A DNA stretch of 5,066 bases. Origin: Rhodoferax sp. (GTDB taxonomy: Bacteria > Pseudomonadota > Gammaproteobacteria > Burkholderiales > Burkholderiaceae_C). Positions 5,002 to 5,066 of this stretch are shown here, piece after piece. The notes under the pieces were generated by a model. It did not search any database and was not told the DNA's origin. It worked only from the letters and a program-made list of their open reading frames with translations. Numbering within the stretch: position 1 is the stretch's first letter; each line of letters begins with the position of its first letter. The stretch is taken from NCBI GenBank assembly GCA_016463455.1, contig JAEMRG010000157.1:1-5066 (forward strand), given 5' to 3'. The position numbers and the translations under genes were made by a program.

Positions 5002-5066
5002 AAGAGGGTTATTTCTCAAACCGCTAGCGCCGCTGAGCTCGGCAATGGTCTGCTCGGTGCGCACTC

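Noticed and set aside
4729..5064. Open frame on the - strand antisense to the end of the cupin gene
   Set aside because: Most of it is antisense to a well-supported coding region. The part beyond the cupin gene (5002-5066) has GC-rich third positions in this frame and might belong to a convergent neighbour's 3' end, but 65 bases are too few to tell.

Overview
The window looks like a fragment of a betaproteobacterial (Burkholderiales, probably Comamonadaceae-like) chromosome. The main clue is two Bug/TctC-type periplasmic binding proteins, one intact and one a remnant; that family is greatly expanded in this order. They sit beside a GntR/FCD regulator and 2-hydroxy acid dehydrogenases. This is inference from gene content. 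No rRNA, tRNA, CRISPR array, insertion sequence or transposase is visible.

Layout. Positions 1-677 are a decayed region. A fragment of a Bug gene on the + strand (1-59) is joined directly to the N-terminal two thirds of an NAD-type D-2-hydroxyacid dehydrogenase on the - strand (677 down to 57). The dehydrogenase carries two in-frame stops and has lost its Rossmann-loop segment. Next, on the - strand, come an intact GntR/FCD regulator (738-1574) and an intact FMN-dependent 2-hydroxy acid dehydrogenase of the LldD/mandelate dehydrogenase/glycolate oxidase family (1672-2883). A 225-bp divergent intergenic region (2884-3108) carries a symmetric ATTCTAA/TTAGAAT palindrome inside a sigma70-like promoter. 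On the + strand follow an intact Bug solute-binding protein (3109-4131) and a two-domain cupin-like protein of unknown function (4246-5001). The last 65 bases (5002-5066) hold no gene I can call.

How the genes may work together (inference). The Bug protein would capture an organic acid in the periplasm. The flavoenzyme would oxidise a 2-hydroxy acid to a 2-oxo acid at the inner membrane. The GntR protein would control the divergent promoter, and the cupin could be an accessory enzyme or ligand-binding protein. No TctA/TctB membrane subunits are in the window, so uptake would depend on a transporter encoded elsewhere. The adjacent dead Bug and D-2-hydroxyacid dehydrogenase genes suggest an older or parallel cluster that has been deleted down to fragments, while the flavoenzyme-based set was kept.

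I did not find a clearly new molecular system. The points most worth checking are the composite pseudogene junction, the substituted active-site Tyr in the flavoenzyme, the lost metal ligands in the regulator, the divergent operator-like palindrome, and the possible leader structure upstream of the cupin gene.
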